This document shows positions 11,244 through 21,865 of a stretch of DNA of 64,000 bases, piece by piece. How positions within the stretch are numbered: position 1 is the stretch's first letter; each line of letters begins with the position of its first letter. This DNA comes from Palaemon carinicauda (taxonomy: Eukaryota; Arthropoda; Malacostraca; Decapoda; Palaemonidae), in contig NC_090728.1 of assembly GCF_036898095.1 (NCBI RefSeq), forward strand, positions 92,901,812-92,965,811. The letters run 5' to 3'. The position numbers and the translations under genes are program-made. The notes beneath the pieces were generated by a model. The model saw only the letters and a list, made by a program, of their open reading frames with translations. It did not search any database and was not told the origin of the DNA.

Positions 11244-12556
11244 CGTCCATCCATTTACTAAGGTATTTCCCTCAATTTGGGGGGGGGGGTAGCTGACATA
11301 AGAAAAAAGGAAAAAAAAAAATGGGACTTAATTTCTTTGCTCCTCCCAGCATGACGAGGGATTCAGCCGAGTTTGACTGGTACTGCTAGGGTTCCACAGT
11401 CCACCCTCCCACCTTATCCACCACAAATGAAGTTTCATATGCTGATTCCCCTACTGCTGCTATTTCAGCTTTGTGACCTGAGGAAGCAACAGGGGCCTAC
11501 TGGAACTGCATCACAATCGCTCTTTATTCATTCCTATTTGTAGCACGCTCTTTTCCCTATTAAGTCTATCCATCCAGCCATACTTTGGCCTTTCTCTTGT
11601 ACTTCTCCCATCAACTCTTGCATTCATTACCTTCTTCAGCAGACAGCCACTTTCCATTCTCTGTACATAGCCAAACCACGTCAACACATTCATATCCACT
11701 CTAGCTGCTAATTCATTTCTTACTCCCGTTCTCACCCTCACTACTTCGTTCCTAACCCTATCTAATCGAGATACACCTGCCATACTACTCAGACACTTCA
11801 TCTCAAACACATTCAATTTCTGTCTCTCCGTCACCTTCATTCCCCACAACTCCGATCCATACATCACTGTTGGTACAATCACTTTCTCATACAAAGCTTT
11901 CTTTACATTCATTCCTAACTCTCTATTCTTTACCACTCCCTTCACTGCCCCCCAACACTTTATATTCTTCATTCACTCCCTGACATACATCTTCCTCGAC
12001 TCCACCATTTGCTGCAACAACAGACCCCAAGTATTTAAACTGATTTACTTCCTCAAGGAACTGTCCATTCAACATGACATTCAACCTAGCACCACTCTCT
12101 CTTCTCGTACCTCTCATAACCTTACTTTTACCCACATTAACTCTCAACTTCCTTCACTCACATACCCTTCTAAACTCTGTCACTAATCGACCAAGCTTCT
12201 CTTCCGAGTCTGCAACCAGTACAGTATCATCTGTAAACAACAACTGATTTGCCTCCCACACACGATCACTCTTGTCTATCAGTTTCAATCCTCGACCTAG
12301 CACTCGAGCATTGACCTTTCTCACCACTCCATTTCCAAACAAATTGAGCAACCATGGCAACATCACACATCCATATCTCAGCCCCACTCTCACTGGTAAC
12401 CAATTGCTCACTTCATTTCCTATCCTAACACATACTTTGCTGCCTATGTAGAAACTCTTCACTTCTTGCAACAACCTTCCACCAATTCCATATAACTTCA
12501 TCACATTCCACATTGCATCCTTACCAACTCTATTATACACTTTCTCCATATCCATA
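11244..12556 (-). mobile_element. RTE-like LINE copy 4, 3' half (minus)
   Basis: Reading the minus strand from 12556, coding begins inside palm motif A (MDMEKVYNRVGKDAMW) and continues through GLRYGCVMLPW, FTDDTVLVAD and the C-terminal region, with frameshifts near 12150 and 11940. The catalytic first position reads TDD instead of ADD. The copy is cut at 12556 exactly where a DIRS-C terminus starts. Its missing 5' half is at 21866-23842, which ends about 35 bp upstream of this point in element coordinates. Confidence 0.85.
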
Positions 12557-13211
12557 AAAGGGATTTTGACAAAGGAAAAATCTATTTCTGGTCGAGGGAC
12601 CTGTGTCGCTCCGTGAAATGTTCTTTAAAGCATCATTTCTAAGGTATAAATACTGCTAAATATACCAGAGAAAAAAGTTGTATGGAATGCCAGGAATATA
12701 CCCAGCTCGCTCACCCTTATAGGGTGTCAGTATAAAAACTGGGGTGATTGAAACCACTACCAGAGGTCCCTTTCCAATTAGACTTCTCCCTCCTCAACAT
12801 CCCCTGTTACTATGAGGTGTCATTCTCTACAGCTACTGCCCCCCCCCCCCCCACCACCACCACCACCACCACCACCACCACCACCACCACCACCGCCATT
12901 ACCCATCCTTCTCCCCTCATGCCTTCTAAGCACCCGTGAACGTTCGAACATGTTTTTCGTAGCTCTGTGTTATTTTGTGTTTTTGAAGATGTCAGGCATT
13001 TTGGAGATCCCTGCTCCTGAGTTGAGTATCATATTTGTCTGTTTGGGATTTCTAGGTAGCGACACACGTTCATTTAATAACCTTGGTTTTTCTCTCAGCC
13101 GCTTTTTTGACGCTCCCTTACGGGTGTGTCTGCGGCCATTTGGTATTGCTTCCTTGGGATCTCTTGTTTTATAAGAATTTCTATTAGTTCCTTATACTAA
13201 TTGTAGTCTTA
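12557..13211 (+). mobile_element. DIRS-C element, 5' terminal part (left of A1 insertion)
   Basis: Starts GGGATTTTGACAAAGG and continues through a terminal region collinear with the 5' end of the minus-strand DIRS-C at 51190-50900 (shared blocks such as CAGAGAAAAAAG and CCAGAGGTC). It is non-coding leader sequence. It is interrupted at about 13212 by the complete DIRS element A1 and resumes at 19675. Confidence 0.72.
12837..12893. repeat. Poly(C) plus (ACC)n microsatellite
   Basis: A run of about 16 C is followed by about 12 ACC trinucleotides inside the DIRS-C leader. The Pro-rich and Thr-rich frames across it are low-complexity artefacts. Confidence 0.95.
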
Positions 13212-13216
13212 TTTTT

Positions 13217-13386
13217 AAATATTTAACTTAGCCGGTGAATATATAGCTGCAACTCTGTTGCTCGACAGACAAAAAACTGTACAAAAAAACTCGCCAGCGA
13301 TCGCTATACAGGTTGCGGGTGTGCCCACCAGCGCCAACTGTCGGCCAGATACCAAACTCCATGTAAACAAAGACTCAATTTTCTCT
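13217..13386 (+). repeat. A1 left inverted terminal repeat with left extension
   Basis: The first 13 or so bases (the AAATATTTAACTT side) are the left-specific extension. From CCGGTGAATATATAG inward about 155 bp are the reverse complement of 19474-19629, with few differences. Confidence 0.92.
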
Positions 13387-13419
13387 CTGTCGACACGTCG
13401 ACAGAGAGAAAATTGAGTC
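13372..13419. repeat. Perfect 23-bp palindrome at inner edge of A1 left repeat
   Basis: Arms 13372-13394 and 13397-13419 are exact reverse complements separated by AC; the centre reads CTGTCGACACGTCGACAG. The left arm belongs to the terminal repeat and the right arm copies it backwards. A2 lacks this structure. Confidence 0.93.
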
Positions 13420-14615
13420 GCTGTTGAAACCTGGAGTTTTTCCCATCATCTTTGGTGAAGTACTATATTCTGGTTTGAGCTTTCGCAGTGCAGGTGTTTT
13501 ATCTTCTTCTTAAATCTTGAACTCGTTTTGGAAGATTTAATTTTTGGTGACAAAGAGAGTATGGACTTTCTTTGACTTTTAAATGGCCGACCCTTCCCTT
13601 AGACGGAAGTGTGTTTAGGCTTTTAGTAATTATCTTATCACGTTATATATTAATTATATATTTTCCTCTATATAATTTATATCTCACCGCCTTTATTAGG
13701 CCTCTTCGATTAACTTTCCATTTATAATAAACATAAAAAATAAATTTTAATGTTTTGTTTATATGCGACCTTTCCTGAGAGTAGGCGGTCCTAACTTGGA
13801 AACCGAAGTTAATCAACGTTGAGCCCTTTCAATCGTAAATAGCTTTTATAGAGCTAATGATTTAAAACTTTTTAAATGAAATATTTTATGAAAGAATTTC
13901 TTTGAATAGTCTTCGTACTGTTTTCAAAGATGAACTAACGTTTAGTTTATTTATGCTACGCAGTTTGCGCTCTTTCGTTACGATAGAGAGAGAGTGTATC
14001 ACGGTTTCACTTTGCAGAAAGAGTAAATCGATTCTGACGTTTTGTTCATTCTTCTTTCAAAGCTTAAATGTTTTAAATTCTATTTTAAAGGAACTTTTTA
14101 ATTGAAAAACCTTTCAGTTTTTTCCTTTGGTCAAATAACATGTTTTTTTGACGAAACGTAATTGGGCTCTTCTCTTAGGTGCGAAATCAAGAGAGAAAGA
14201 GAGAGAGAGATAGAGACGGAGGGAGAGAGAGGAGAGAAAACGTTCCGTTCAAGCGGGTAACGTTGTTCTCGAGTTACTCTCGTCCCTAGTCTCTGTACGG
14301 GGAGAAAGGATAAAACGTTTTTAGTTTTATTCTCGTCCCCAGGCAATGTACGGTGAGAGATTGAAAACGTAGTTTTGAATGAACTAGTGTTTATTCTCTT
14401 CCCCAACCACTGAAATTTTTTATCTTAAAAGATGTTTACTGTTTTTTTGCTGGTATTAATGTGCTTGCATTATACGACTGATTTCGCATTTACTACCTTT
14501 TGATGAGGGTAGAATTGCGTGCTTCAGGTAGAAATCAGTAAAAGTTTCGATTTCAGTGAAATAAGTGCAAAACAGAAAATCGTAGTGATAAAGTGATATT
14601 GCGCAAAGTGGCACA
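13420..14615 (+). other. A1 5' leader
   Basis: About 1.2 kb of non-coding sequence collinear with 39130-40480 of A2. It contains a short GA-rich tract (14190-14235) where A2 has a long (GA)n expansion. No coding frame is supported. Confidence 0.75.
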
Positions 14616-16179
14616 GTGTTGCGTCCGAGGGTTCGTCTGTTCGTGCCTGTCGTTCACCTAGTCCGGGACCTCTTGCAAGCTCCCAAGCCCAGGGGAGAAG
14701 TAATGTCGTACGACTTATGGGTTCGAGAGGCCTTGATCAGCGAACAGACGTTTCCCTCTATGGTATCGGGTGTATCTTACCAAGATCTCCCCTACCATAA
14801 GGAGAGAGAGACGTTTTTCTCCTCGTCATCCGAAGGCTTTTCACATAGAAACCTGAAACAAGGTTTCGAGGCCCTTAAGCGAAAGTCAGTCCTTTCAGGA
14901 CAGGTCCAGCGTCCTGGTTGCAGCCATTAGGACAGCTCTGACCCTATGCAGTCATCGGAAAACTGCTCGCCGCCTAACAAAAGCGTAACACAGACCCCGA
15001 GAGTCTTTTTTGTTGGCAAAGTGTTGCGGTCACAGACGTTACCCTCGTCTCTTACCGCAACCATTTCCGTTGATCCTTAATGGGTTGTACGGCAAGACAT
15101 GCAGAATTATGGAAGACTATTCTGCCGCTTAGTCCGTTGAGTCTAGCCGTTTATCTCATCGATATCCTGGCTTTCAGCCAACCTAACGTTCCTTTGTGCA
15201 TCCTGTTGACGTTGGCGTAGCTAAGTCACATCAGTCAGGTTGTTTGGAACCACACTCAATGCGGTCTCGTGTGGTTTTTCAGCCACATTTGGACGTTAGG
15301 CCACTTGCTGATGCTCCTGTTGACGTTCAGGACGTTCGCTTACAATCGGAGTTGACTTGTTTTGACGCTGTGCGTCAACCTCCACATTCTAGAGTTGTTT
15401 TGACTGCTCAGTCTAGGCAGTCAAAGCAGTCTCGAGTGGACGCTGTGCGTCCTCACGCACCTGTTGTGGTTGACAGTTCAGTTGTTGACAGTTCACAGAC
15501 TGTCAAGCAGTTACATGACGTTGCGTCCTGGTCCGCTACTAATGCACCAGTGCGTGTGGACTCTGCTTGTAAAGCATTGCCACCACGGTAGGTCTCTCCC
15601 TTGCTTGAGACTCAGCTTTTATCGGACAAGGTTCTTTTAGATGAGGAAGTTGCTGTTTCCCCTCCTACTGATATTCCCTTGAGGACTCTGTCAGACGGAG
15701 AGGAGCCTAAAGCTGCTTAGCCCTCTATGGACTTTAATTAAATCATGCTGATTTTTAAGGATCTTTGTCCGGATCTTTTTGTAACTGCTGCTCCTCGTTC
15801 GCCTAAACGTCAGAGCTTACACTAGGCCTAGCTACTTCGAAGCTGTTGTTTATAAGCTAGTGCTCTCTCGCTCTCCTAGAGAGCTTTACGTTTGCTAGGC
15901 GACTGGTTTATCACCAGGAGGAGTTTGGGGGATACAGCCTTTGCTTTCCCTTCTTTTAAACTGGCTTATAGAGCGAGAGTCTGATATGACACGAGAGAAG
16001 TTCTCGGCTTGGGAGTTCCTGCCTCTGCCCAGATAGACTTCTCAAATCTCGTAGACTCTCCCTGGCGCCTGGCCAGGAGACGCTCCAAGTTTTTTACAGG
16101 TCAACTTCACAGCTGTTTTCGAGCCTTTGAAGTTTTGCTGTACAATTATGTCATGCATAAACAAGGCTTTCAGGGATGG
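14616..16179 (+). pseudogene. A1 gag-like ORF, broken
   Basis: Collinear with the A2 gag region at 40481-42090. Recognisable pieces are SGQVQRPGCSH (near 14900), QSRQSKQSRVD and VDVQDV-type repeats (15200-15590), and a C-terminal part around GVPASAQIDFSNLVDSPW. The function would be a structural nucleocapsid-like protein; there is no catalytic domain and no zinc knuckle that I can see. Compared with A2, several glutamine CAG codons have become TAG (near 15590 and 15718), and there is an extra T creating TAA near 15077. The 3' end stops matching A2 after MHKQGFQGW at 16179. Confidence 0.75.
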
Positions 16180-16812
16180 AAAGCGGTACCGCCTCAGTCG
16201 CTAACCCCGTCTGTTGCCGCACCTGCTCCCGTAGACCCTAAATGGGCTTTGCTGCAAGACATGCAGTCCAAGCTTGCGTCCTTGATAGAGGACTTTAATG
16301 CGGAGAAGGTTGCTGCCGAACCTTCTGGCCAACAACCTTCCAACCGGTCGGTTGTGCGGCCTGTTGACGCTGAGGTAACCTTCTCGCGTCTACCAGTTGA
16401 GGTGGTTCCTCCACCGATGCGACCCAGTGTGGGTTGCCAGCCGCACGTTGACGTTAAGCGACGCTCGGAGGTGGTTGTTGACGTTCAGGACGTTCAACAA
16501 CCAGCAGAGGTGACTTGTTTTGACGCGGTGCGTCAACCTCAGCAACCCGGTATGGTGTTGACTGCACAACCCAGACGGTCTACAGTCTCGGGTGGACGCT
16601 GTGCTTCCTCGCGCACCCATGGTTGTTGACAGTTCACAGACTGTGCAGCAGTTCCATGACGTTGCGTCCGGCTCCGTCACGCATGCACCAGTGCGACCGG
16701 ACTCAGCGAGCCAGACGTTGCCCACTCCGCTGCCGTTGCCTCATCAGTTTTCGGATGAGGAACTATCTGATGAGGACGTTGCTGAACAACAAGACGATCA
16801 GCCCCCAGAATA
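16180..16812 (+). pseudogene. Second gag-like segment replacing the RT core in A1
   Basis: Where A2 continues into RT (from 42090), A1 instead carries sequence resembling the middle of gag: APVDPKWALLQDMQSKLASL parallels IPVDPKWVVLQDMQNKLASL of A2 gag, then VDVQDVQQPAEVTCFD parallels VDVQDVRQPA. It is diverged from A1's own upstream gag, so it came from a related element rather than by recent tandem duplication. It ends DEDVAEQQDDQPPE and stops at 16811-16813; A2-like sequence resumes there with the RT to RNase H linker. No YLDD motif remains in A1. Confidence 0.8.
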
Positions 16813-16839
16813 GATCAAGCCCTGCTATCCATCCAGAAG

Positions 16840-18048
16840 ATGCTGAAGAAGGAACGCTGCTCAGTCAGGCTGTGGATGAGTCTGGTGGGGACGCTGTCAT
16901 CCCTGGAACAGTTTGTATCACTAGGAAGACTACACCTCCGTCCTCTTCAATACCATCTGGCTTTTCACTGGAAAAAGGACAAGACGCTAGAAGCGGTCTC
17001 GATCCCGATTTCCGGAAAGATAAAGTCTTGTCTGACTTGGTGGAAGGACAATATCAACCTAAGAGAGGGTCTTCCCCTGGCTGTTCAGACTCCCCACCAC
17101 GTTCTCTTCTCGGACGCATCGGACTTGGGCTGGGGCACGACACTGGACGGTCGGGAATGCTCAGGTCTGTGGAACTCGAGTCAGAGGAGCATGCATATCA
17201 ACTGCAAGGAGCTGTTGGCAGTTCATCTGGCCTTGAAAAGCGTCGAGTATCTCCTTCGAGGCAAAGTGGTGGAAGTAAACTCGGACAACACCACGGCCTT
17301 GGCGTACATCTCCAAACAAGGAGGTACCCACTCACTGACGTTGTACGAGATCGCAAGGGACCTGCTCATCTGGTCAATAGGTCAAGACATCTCCCTAGTA
17401 ACGAGGTTCATCCAAGGCGACTTGAACGTCATAGCAGATTGTCTCAGTCGGAAAGGGCAAGTAATTCCAACCGAATGGACCCTCCACAAGGATGTGTGCA
17501 AGAGACTTTGGGCCACTTGGGGTAAACCATCCATAGATCTCTTTGCAACCTCGCTGACCAAGAGGCTTCCAATCTATTGCTCTCCAGTCCCGGACCCAGC
17601 AGCAATACATATAGATGCTTTCCTCCTAGATTGGTCATATCTGGATCTCTACGCATTCCCACCGTTCAAGATTGTCAACAAGGTACTGCAGAAGTTCGCC
17701 TCTCACGAAGGGACAAGGTTGACGTTAGTTGCTCCCCTCTGGCCCGCGAGAGAATGGTTCACCGAGATACTTCGATGGTTAGTAGACGTTCCCAGAAGTC
17801 TTCCTCTAAGGGTAGACCTTCTACGTCAGCCACACGTAAAGAAGGTACTCCAAAGCCTCCACGCTCTTCGTCTGACTGCCTTCAGACTATCGAAAGACTC
17901 TCGAGAGCTAGAGGCTTTTCGAAGGAGGCAGCCAGTGCGATTGCTAGAGCAAGGAGAGCGTCTACCATTAGAGTCTACCAATCGAAGTGGGAAGTCTTCC
18001 GAGACTGGTGCAAGTCAGTTTCTGTATCCTCGACCAGTACCTCTGTAG
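16840..18048 (+). CDS. A1 RNase H plus methyltransferase-like segment
   Basis: An open frame of about 400 codons. The first 80 residues are the RT C-terminal connection. RNase H follows: LFSDASDLGWG (first Asp), CKELLAVHLAL (Glu), VNSDNTTALAYISKQGG (second Asp) and NVIADCLSRKG (last Asp), so the acidic catalytic set is kept. Next is SIDLFATSLTKRLPIYCSPVPD to FPPFKIVNKVLQKF and LVAPLWPAREWF, the methyltransferase-like segment typical of DIRS pol proteins. The last 130 codons overlap the recombinase ORF in another frame. The RT catalytic core is absent upstream, so the protein cannot copy RNA. Confidence 0.85.
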   Translation: MLKKERCSVRLWMSLVGTLSSLEQFVSLGRLHLRPLQYHLAFHWKKDKTLEAVSIPISGKIKSCLTWWKDNINLREGLPLAVQTPHHVLFSDASDLGWGTTLDGRECSGLWNSSQRSMHINCKELLAVHLALKSVEYLLRGKVVEVNSDNTTALAYISKQGGTHSLTLYEIARDLLIWSIGQDISLVTRFIQGDLNVIADCLSRKGQVIPTEWTLHKDVCKRLWATWGKPSIDLFATSLTKRLPIYCSPVPDPAAIHIDAFLLDWSYLDLYAFPPFKIVNKVLQKFASHEGTRLTLVAPLWPAREWFTEILRWLVDVPRSLPLRVDLLRQPHVKKVLQSLHALRLTAFRLSKDSRELEAFRRRQPVRLLEQGERLPLESTNRSGKSSETGASQFLYPRPVPL

Positions 18049-18946
18049 CTCAAATAGCTGATTTTCTCTTATACCTGAGAAAAGGACGATCCCTTTCAGC
18101 TCCCACTATCAAGGGCTACAGAAGCATGTTGGCATCGGTCTTCCGGCATAGAGGCTTAGATCTTTCCAACATAAAGATCTGCAAGACCTCCTTAAGTCTT
18201 TTGAGACCACCAAGGAGCGTCGTTTGGCTACCCCTGGATGGAATTTAGACGTGGTACTAAGATTCCTCATGTCAGACAGGTTGGAGCCGTTACAATCAGC
18301 CTCCCTGAAAGATCTCACTCTTAAGACTCTTTTCCTGGTATGCTTAGCCTCGGCTAAAAGAGTCAGTGAGATTCATGCCTTCAGCAGGAACATCGGAGTT
18401 TCGTCGGAAAAAGCCACTTGTTCGCTGCAACTTGGTTTTCTAGCCAAAAATGAGCTGCCTTCTCGGCCTTGGCCTAAATCTTTCGATATTCCCAGCTTAT
18501 CGGAGATCGTAGGCAATGAACTAGAAAGAGTCTTATGCCCTGTTAGAGCTCTTAAGTTCTATTTAAAGCGTACTAAACCTTTACGAGGCCAATCTGAAGC
18601 TTTATGGTGTTCAGTTAAGAAACCATCCTTGCCTATGTCAAAGAATGCTTGGTCAGACTTTATCAGATTGTTATTACGAGAAGCTCATTCACATCTGAGT
18701 GAGGAAGACCGAACTTTGCTTAAGGTGAAGACGCACGAAGTTAGAGCTGTAGCAACTTCCGTGGCCTTTAAGCAAAATAAATCTCTGCAAAGTATAATGG
18801 ACGCAACCTATTGGAGAAGCAAGTCAGTGTTCGCGGCATTTTACTTGAAAGATGTCCAGTCTCTTTACGAGAACTGCTACACACTGGGACCATTCGTAGC
18901 AGCGAGTGCAGTAGTGGGTGAGGGCTCAACCACTACAATTCCCTAA
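17577..18946 (+). pseudogene. A1 tyrosine recombinase, one frameshift
   Basis: Tyrosine recombinase of the DIRS type, expected to insert the circular element copy. N-terminal SAM-like part: ASTIRVYQSKWEVFRDWCKS and IKGYRSMLASVF. Catalytic part: ASAKRVSEIHAF (first Arg), VKTHEVRAVATSVAF (H-x-x-R) and FAAFYLKD (Tyr nucleophile). The frame shifts by one deleted base near 18170 relative to A2 (AACATAAAG against AACAATAAAG), splitting it between 17577-18248 and 18224-18946. All catalytic residues are in the second part. The start overlaps the pol ORF by several hundred bases. Confidence 0.87.
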
Positions 18947-19338
18947 TTCCATATCCTTTTAATCTGTCTCTTGAAATGTTGTTTTTTATGGGTTGTCCGG
19001 AAGGCTAAGAAGCCTTTCGCATCCTGGTTGATTTGGCGGGTGGTCAAAGTCATTTCTTGAGAGCGCCCAGATTAGGGGTTTGATGAGGTCCTGTTGTATG
19101 GGTTGCAACCCTTGATACTTCAGCTCCTAGGGGTCTGTCAGCATCCTAAGAGGATCGCGAGGCTCCGTAAGGAAGACGTACTTATAAGGCAGAGTAATCG
19201 TCTAAGTCGACTTCCTTACCAGGTTCCTATTTATTTTGTTTTTGTTATTTTGATAACTTCTAAAATGAAATAAAAACTCTTAGCTCATAAGATGTAAACA
19301 TATTTAACTGGTCTCTACCCACCACCCTGGGTGTGAAT
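18947..19338 (+). other. A1 3' UTR
   Basis: Non-coding, collinear with 44870-45255 of A2; ends just before the internal complementary region. Confidence 0.75.
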
Positions 19339-19427
19339 CAGCTATATATTCACCGGCTAGTTAAATATTTAAAAATGATATTTTAATTATAAAATAAATT
19401 TTTGAATATACTTACCCGGTGAATATA
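19339..19427 (+). repeat. A1 internal complementary region (copy of circle junction)
   Basis: The first part (CAGCTATATATTCACCGGCT and the next 20 or so bases) is the reverse complement of the left end at 13212-13249. The second part (from AAATGATATTTTAATT to CCCGGTGAATAT) is the reverse complement of the right end at 19618-19674. The two meet at a run of A, exactly what the reverse complement of a right-end to left-end circle junction would be. DIRS-1 is known to have such a region. Confidence 0.93.
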
Positions 19428-19473
19428 AATTAAACGACCCTCCCTTCCTCCCCAATAGAGACGCAGTGGGATG

Positions 19474-19669
19474 AGGAGAAAATTGAGTCTTTGTTTACAT
19501 GGAGTTTGGTATCTGGCCGACAGTTGGCGCTGGTGGGCACACCCGCAACCTGTATAGCGATCGCTGGCAAGTTTTTTTGTACAGTTTTTTGTCTGTCGAG
19601 CAACAGAGTTGCAACTATATATTCACCGGGTAAGTATATTCAAAAATTTATTTTATAATTAAAATATCA
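19474..19669 (-). repeat. A1 right inverted terminal repeat with right extension
   Basis: The reverse complement of the left repeat from GAGAAAATTGAGTC out to CACCGG, then a right-specific extension GTAAGTATATTC to ATATCAT. It shares A1-specific variants (for example the GTTGCTCGACAGAC block) with A1's left repeat and not with A2. Confidence 0.92.
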
Positions 19670-19674
19670 TTTTT

Positions 19675-21221
19675 GTGTTGTGGACATCTATACCAATATT
19701 TTGGCATGATTTTGTCTCTTATTTAGGCTATTTGGGCATTTAGCCTATTTGGGCAGTGTTAGTTAGCGGCTTCGGTCGGTAGCCTTTTATGCAAGAATTC
19801 ATAGTTTTTTAGTTTTTTACGGGGAATCGAAACGTGTTTTGATTAATTTTAGTCCTGCCTGACCAGATTGGTATTTTACCCGATTTTGGAGGGCTAGTTT
19901 TTGTTTAAAATGGTATTGTTTCCTCTCCAAGTCGGCATCTACCCGATTTTGGAAGGTTTGGCTATTAATTCCTTTTACGCCTTGTTCCTTTTTCCCCCTT
20001 TTACTTAGTGTGCCGATTTAGCCTATTTAATTGAATTTCATTGTCTTTTATTGTTTTTATTTGTTTTTCACGTCTGCCATTATATGGTTTTTTTTGTTTG
20101 CATGCTTCGCATCAGGTCTTCCTTTGTATTCCCCCTCCGATCACAGTGGTCACCTGATTTCGAGCCAGTCTCCCCCCTCCTTGGTGTCCTCTCCCCCTTT
20201 ATGCCTTTAGACTTGGGTCACGTGCTTTTAGAAATGAAAAGTCACCCGAGGTGGGGGCTGGCTCTTTCGCTCAGTGCGTCATCGCGGGTAGCGCTCTCTC
20301 CATGTTTCGTCTTGGTTGGCTACCAGGTGCGCAGGACTGAGTATGCGCCTCGCCTCGTGGCCCCCCCCCCCTCCCTCCCTCTCTCGGGTTATCCATCCTT
20401 GTTATCCTCCCGTTCCGGAGGGCCAGGATATTTTGTGAATTGTATCTACTAATGGTAGTTATGTTTCTTTGATCAAATTCAGACATCCTACTCTGTTCTG
20501 ATTCCTTATTTTATCCTATATTTGTTTACGTTATTTTATGGATGGTTGGTTCAAGAGAGAGAGGGGCTGCGACGGAGATTATAGTGTATGTTAGAGTTAA
20601 TACATAGCATTTGTTTTAGGCGACGCATGTCTTCCGGCGCTACATTAATTACGTAGCATTGGGTTTTTGCACCGGATTTACGCATGTTTTCCGGCGCCAC
20701 ATTGGTATCTATTTTCGCCCTTTCTGTCATTAGGTTTAGTTCATTTAATTTCATGCATTCCGGAGTCTACAGATTTCGATGGTTGTTTCTAATCTGCTTG
20801 TCACTTCATGCTTATGCTCCCCACCCCGGTGGGTATCCCGTGTGCTGAGAAACTCATAATAAAGACTACCTTTTCATGACAGAGGGGCAACATGTTTTTT
20901 GAATGCTATTGCGTATATTTTCTTTAGCTTAAGCACGCATGATTTTTTGCTGGGTGTCGCTGCGGAATTTAATTTCTTTAGTAATTCGCCAGGGTTCCTA
21001 GCACAAGTTAATTTTATATTCATATACCAAATTATCTTACTCGGCTGTCTCCCTCCCCCTGTACCCACCTCGGTGGAATTCTTACTCGCCGCACCCTAAC
21101 CTCGGGAAGTAGGCTTCAGTTATACACTAATGAGAGAAGGGAGACAGCTGAGAGCGAGAGATAGCTCTCACGATCTGTGAGTCAATGCAAATAGCCCTCT
21201 CTCCTCGGTAAGTCCTTGCCT
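19675..21221 (+). mobile_element. DIRS-C element, continuation right of A1
   Basis: Resumes the sequence interrupted at 13212 (outer T run shared). Non-coding, GC-variable leader-like sequence with no gag frame I can follow. It ends at the (TTA)n of the next LINE tail, and no DIRS-C right terminus is seen, so the 3' part of this copy is lost. Assignment of the whole stretch to DIRS-C is partly by continuity. Confidence 0.5.
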
Positions 21222-21865
21222 TTTATTATTATTATTATTATTACTTACTAAGCTACAACCCTAGTTGGAAAAGCAGTATGCTATAAGCCCAGGGGCTCCA
21301 ACAGGGAAAATAGCTCAGTGCGGAAAGGAAAAAAGGAAAATAAAATATTCTAAGAAGAGTAACAACAATAAATATCTCCTATATAAACTATAAAAACTTT
21401 AACAAAACAAGAGGAAGAGAAATAAGATAGGAGAGTGTGCTCGAGTGTACCCTCAAGCAAGAGAACTCTAACCCAAGACAGTGAAAGGCCATGGTACAGA
21501 GGCTATGGCACTACCTAAGACTAGAGAACAGTGGTTTGATTTTGGAGTGTCCTTCTCCTAGAAGAGCTGCTTACCATAGCTAAAGAGTCTCTTCTACCCT
21601 TACCAAGAGGAAAGTGGCACTGAACAATTACAGTGCAGTAACCCCTTGGGTGATGAAGAATTGTTTGGTAATCTGTGTTGTCAGGTGTATGAGGATAGAG
21701 GAGAATATGTAAAGAATATGCCAGACTATTCAGTGTGTATGTAGGCAAAGGGAAAATGAACCGTAACCAGAGAGGAGGATCCAATGTAGTACTGTCTGGC
21801 CAGTCAAAAGACCCCATAACTCTCTAGCGGTAGTATCTCAACGGGTGGCTGGTGCCCTGGCCAAC
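21222..21865 (-). mobile_element. CR1/jockey-like LINE 3' end (minus) with (TTA)n tail
   Basis: Begins with (TTA)n, the inverted tail, followed by CTACAACCCTAGTTGG and CCCAGGGGCTCCAACAGGG, the inverse of the tail at 7770-7866. About 640 bp of 3' UTR, no coding sequence. It separates the DIRS-C sequence from the RTE-like 5' half. Confidence 0.78.

Larger units (their letters stand above)
13217..19669 (+). mobile_element. DIRS-type tyrosine-recombinase retrotransposon A1 (complete ends)
   Basis: A 6.45-kb element with inverted terminal repeats, an internal complementary region and RNase H, methyltransferase-like and tyrosine recombinase genes. This is the DIRS order of retroelements, which integrate by a YR acting on a circular DNA rather than by an integrase or endonuclease. 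The ends are AAATATTTAACTTAGCCGG on the left and AATTAAAATATCAT on the right, with a run of five T on each outer side (13212-13216, 19670-19674). No target duplication longer than the T run is seen. It is inserted in DIRS-C leader sequence. RT is missing and gag is broken, so it could move only with help from elsewhere. Confidence 0.93.

Noticed and set aside
12748..13174. Proline- and threonine-rich ORFs
   Set aside because: Caused by the poly(C)/(ACC)n microsatellite in DIRS-C leader sequence; not seen in the other DIRS-C copy.
13217..19669. Inverted repeats as a sign of a DNA transposon
   Set aside because: The ends are asymmetric, there is no target duplication, and an internal complementary region and RNase H are present, which is the DIRS pattern.
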